Shown: piece by piece, positions 60,366 to 64,000 of the stretch
Numbering within the stretch: position 1 is the stretch's first letter
Layout of the letters: every line of letters begins with the position of its first letter
Assembly: GCA_950295325.1 (NCBI GenBank)
Contig: OX485805.1
Location: forward strand, 34,461,501 to 34,525,500
DNA: 64,000 bases
From: Polytrichum commune
Lineage: Eukaryota; Streptophyta; Polytrichopsida; Polytrichales; Polytrichaceae
Reading direction: 5' to 3'
Notes under the pieces: model-generated
Database searches by the model: none
What the model saw: only the letters and a program-made list of their open reading frames with translations
Told to the model about the DNA's origin: nothing
Position numbers and translations under genes: made by a program

Positions 60366-60736
60366 ACTAAATATGATATTTGGTGTCATATGGTCTTTAA
60401 TGTCACTATAGTAATTTTTCAGATGACATTTCTTATGATTAAGTGAACAAATATTGTCATGGATGATGGATGAGTTCATCCATTGGCCAAAACCCTATCC
60501 TCTCTTGTCAGCAACTTGTGATGAAATATTGTCATGGAGGATGAAAATTTGGATGGAAAATCACTTGGTAAAGTGACAGTAATTGCAACACTGTAAATCT
60601 ATACTCCCTCAAAAAATTACGAGGAATGACAAATAAACTAGGGTTAACATTTAGTGTTGGTGTCACTATACTGCAGTTTACAATTAGTATTGAGCAAGAC
60701 AATTAGAATTGGTGACACTAAATAACATGTTTAGTG
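60366..60736. mobile_element. TA-flanked MITE with CACTAAAT ends, copy 4 (reverse orientation)
   Basis: A 371-bp copy inverted relative to copies 1-3, with TA on each side and ends CACTAAATATGATATTTGG / AACATGTTTAGTG. It lies about 125 bases past the LINE relic. Confidence 0.75.
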
Positions 60737-60980
60737 TAGCCCAATGGAAACCCTCATGATATACTTTCAATCCCATTAGTCTTTTGGCTTCCTAGATTAT
60801 ATAAACATTTTCATTTTGTTATAAGAATAAGCTTTCTTTAGCAATTTGGGAAACACCCAAAGCAACACAAGCTCCAAAGATGGCATTCAAGTTCAATATG
60901 AGAGACACCTATCATCCATTGAAATATGGTTTATATTCATTAAAGTTGGATCTTTATTGTTTTATGCAAGAATTTTTCTT

Positions 60981-61120
60981 AGGACTTGTGTCGAGAGTTG
61001 GGTCTAGTGATTGCTTGACCCAAATTTTAACACAAGTCCCAAGCCTCACCTCCAAAAAACATTGCCATGTAGGCATCCATGTCATGCTTGGGACTTAGGA
61101 GTTTGGACGTGTGTTAAAAG
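60981..61120. other. Multi-arm inverted repeat
   Basis: aggacttgtgt...tgggtc (60981-61003) faces gaccca...acacaagtcc (61017-61040), and aagtcccaagc (61034-61044) faces gcttgggactt (61086-61096), so the middle arm can pair with either side. A third partial match is gtgttaaaag. It could fold into alternative hairpins. Origin unknown. Confidence 0.55.
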
Positions 61121-62600
61121 GTCCCAACTTCCATGCTCTTAACTCATGGGGGGTTGATTTAGGTTTTTTTTTGTTGGAATGGTGTGACCAAATATATGGT
61201 ATATTTTATTTTATTATTGAACCAAAATTTTGAAATCTTTTGGAGGTAATATATGATGAACAAAATATGCCATATTGGATAATGACTGATATAAGGTCCT
61301 ATATAACATATCCAATTTGGTTTTCTTAGATGTAACATACCCCATATTGTGTCAGATAAATCAACTTCATGTTGATAATGCAACATTTGTGTGTTGTTTG
61401 TGCCATTAAGTGTGTAATGGCAACATTTTTGAAACCCAAGACATTGAAACTTAGAATTTTTGGTCGTTGATACAGAAGCAATTGCCATTTGAAACTCAAT
61501 GTTCCATGGTGTCATTCCTTAATAACTTAGTCGTACTTTTGGCACTCAAATTATTAGAAACATCTTTGTCTTTAGTCATTGGATTTCAGCTGTCCAATTT
61601 ACTCTAATTATTATAATAAATTAAAAGCTAAAAAATTTACCCTCTTCACAATTTGTAAGTAATCAAGTATATGGATCCTTAAAACACCACAAAATAAATA
61701 TTTATGTAACTGAATGGTGCATTTAATTAGTTCAGGCCATCAAAATACCCCCTACAATAATACCCCTTTGTCACATGTGATATGCAGCCCTGTGCTTAAC
61801 GGTTGCTTAATGGTGCACAGATTAATCTCAAGTAACTTGCAACTCAGGACTTGGGACCTCGTGTGAACCGGCCCAAAGTTACAGCTCTTGGGAGGATTTG
61901 CTTGTGTCTGTGGAGGTGGGTCCCACCACGTGGCCCAAGATAGGTCCCGATTCACGTGACGTCCTAGCCAGCCGTGATGTAGCCCAACAATGGGTGGAAG
62001 TTTGGCGTGTGGGTCCCAGTCGGGGGTAATATCATTGAGGTCCTGATCCAGGTGACGTCTATTGTGCGTGTCACCGTGGAATCTGGATGGGTAAGTGTGG
62101 GGGGTGACGTGGCATGCCACATGGAAAGTGTGTTCCTCTATCCTCATGTATTTGAAACACACGAGTTGCTCTCAAGATTTGTGATACTCAAAATGTGGTT
62201 TCTCTAACTTACCGTAGATTTGTTCAATAGTCGTCAATGGGTGTTATATGGTGGAGAAATAAAAAGGATGACATCAAGGGCCATGAATGGTAGTAAGGTC
62301 CCATATAAACATTTGAAGATAAATTTGGAAGGGTTTTCAAGAGGACATAAGATAAACACTATCAAGCCTCTATTATGTGTACATTGACTTTCAAAATTGA
62401 GTCAAAGATTCAATACATCAATTTTCATACACATAATCAAGCAAATAAAACAATGACATACAAACTTTCACTTATGTAAGTTAATAATCATAGTATAATA
62501 CATCATTTCCAAAGTTTTATGTCTATTGTAAAAACTACACATGGAGAAACAATGATTTGAAGAGAATTGTCTTCATTGACTCGATTTTGTAGTCTTCATT
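61121..62600. other. Intergenic DNA, no gene recognised
   Basis: No recognisable domain or repeat family. Open frames on either strand look accidental. Confidence 0.45.
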
Positions 62601-63502
62601 TACTTAAAGATGAATAATTTGTCCACCCTCTTTTAGAAGCTAAAACAACTTGGATATGATTGGGCATGCTATGATAGAACTTTTGACATTGCTTAGGATG
62701 AGGTAATGGACAAAAGCTTGCACATGGTCCCACAATTTAAGCATTGCTTTGGCTGGTGTTGAATGCTCATTTAATTTATGTTTCACAAGTGGCCACACAT
62801 ACTTAATTGGATTTAAATCAAGAGATTGAGGAGGCTAAGTAACTACATCAAAAAATTTATTGATAACCACTAGTTGACTAATTTTGTAGTGTGCTTAGGA
62901 TCATTATCATGATGAAATATGACACGAGAAGGGTTGAAACAATACCATTCGAATGTCTTCATGGGCCCATCTTGAAGAATGCTACGATACAAAGCTTGTG
63001 TCATCTTTCCCTCCGTCTTGCACATGTAACCCATGTCACAGGGAAGTCATACAACCTCCACACAAAAATTGCACCACCTCCATGTTTAACTATCTAACAC
63101 ACATGATGAGCTTGTAATTAAGATTCTCCATCCCTCACCCAACACCAAGTGCAACCATCATATTAAAATCAATTGATCTTAGTGTCATCATCAAAAATCA
63201 CCCTATATCAATCATGCATGAATAGTCCATGGATACTTGATGAAGTTGAGCAAATTCCAACTTGCAATGCCCAGTCTTGACAATGAGCAACGGCTTCTTC
63301 TGCTTCTCTAATCACCAAGACCTGCTTCATGAAGTGCACACACCACTATGTTGGTGCTCACTACCACATTGAAGTGCTCATTCAAAGCATTCCTCACATC
63401 TACAACATTATCTAGTCCACCTACTATTATGGCTTTTACAAATGCTCGTCGTTGAGCAATGGTGATGCTTCTTGTGTGCCCTCTTCTCAAAGGCTTCAAC
63501 AA
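62600..63502 (-). pseudogene. Tc1-like (DD34E-type) transposase relic
   Basis: The N-terminal helix-turn-helix segment is open at 63502-63308 (RSITIAQRRAFVKAI..., ending VVCALHEAGLGD as in Tc1 paired domains). Further along the minus strand, in changing frames: LEFAQLHQ; VIFDDDT at the first catalytic Asp; GGGAIFVWG-like sequence; VIFHHDNDPKHT at the second Asp (62888-62925); and SLDLNPIKYVWPLVKHKL, where the third catalytic residue, Glu in LNPIE, is Lys (codon 62802-62804). Many stops. Terminal repeats were not found. Plant mariner elements are usually of the DD39D type, so the lineage is notable. Confidence 0.8.
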
Positions 63503-64000
63503 CTTTCCCCAACAATTTTACACTTCACGTGTGCTAGGCCATGCTGCAATAAGCTATAGCATTCAACCTCTTCTCCCATGATAATGCTCTCATGAACACT
63601 TATGGCGATCTATTTCTGCAAAATTGGATATGACGCAGAACAGGGAGAAATGTGGGAAATGGTTGCTGAGGATTTCGACACGCTCATGAAAATTGCTGTG
63701 AGCATCGAAGATCCAGAGCTGCATGTGTAATTTATAATCGTGAGCTGTGTGGCTGTTTCTTGAGCTGCGTCCTAAGATTTCACAGCTATTGCTTCCCAAG
63801 ATTGTGGGAGTTTGAGCTTTTTGTGTAGATGCAGAGTACACTATTCGCCATATTGCAATGAATATCCCGACTTCAATGAATGCAGATAAAAAAAATAAAA
63901 ATCTGAGATCCACTTGTTCATAACCCACTTCCTGTTGGCAAGTGCACACTCTGAACTTCACTGCTAATTCTCAATGGGAGGATTTTGATAACTACTTCCT
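63503..64000. other. Window end, no gene recognised
   Basis: One 123-codon minus-strand frame (63961-63590) with a hydrophobic stretch (FFLSAFIEVGIFIAIW) but no recognised domain. It may be chance or the end of a gene beyond the window. Confidence 0.35.

Overview
The window is nuclear DNA of a land plant. Four multi-exon genes with GT-AG introns encode typical plant proteins. They sit among degenerate plant transposons, non-coding AT-rich DNA and many local tandem duplications. The species cannot be fixed from the sequence. The mix of a degraded chromovirus, a Helitron, a LINE and a Tc1-type transposase, together with modest intron lengths, would fit a seedless plant (lycophyte, fern or bryophyte), but this is inference.

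Layout. 0-12 kb is transposon-rich: a broken Ty3/Gypsy chromovirus on the minus strand (2.4-6.2 kb) with a MITE nested in it, tandem repeats (7.5-8.7 kb), two copies of a TA-flanked MITE, and a complete hAT element with perfect TSD and TIRs (10.47-12.05 kb). 12-18.3 kb is gene-poor repeat DNA with a near-perfect 71-nt hairpin. 18.4-27.6 kb holds a sucrose synthase gene on the plus strand (14 coding exons, 851 aa), whose longer introns are built from tandem duplications. One of these introns carries a 5S-rRNA-headed SINE. 31.5-35.4 kb is a 2-oxoglutarate/Fe(II) dioxygenase (4 exons, 389 aa, plus). 36.0-40.2 kb is an F-box protein (4 exons, 547 aa, minus). 43.6-47.5 kb is homogentisate 1,2-dioxygenase (9 exons, 461 aa, minus). 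All four reconstructed reading frames join in phase and sum to whole codons.

50.5-57.6 kb is the most unusual part. A frameshifted Helitron Rep-helicase gene (minus) is preceded on the same strand by a spliced gene with a GIY-YIG nuclease domain. Each has a copy of the same ~220-bp AT-rich sequence on its upstream side, which suggests one mobile unit with two co-regulated genes. 57.7-60.7 kb holds an unrecognised ORF split by a hAT-like element (8-bp TSD, empty site in frame), a LINE reverse-transcriptase relic and a fourth MITE. 62.6-63.5 kb is a dead Tc1-like transposase.

The host genes are not an operon and share no pathway: sucrose cleavage, a specialised or hormone-type oxidation, protein turnover and tyrosine catabolism. 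What links them is how their introns and leaders have grown, by repeated local duplication and by small transposon insertions.
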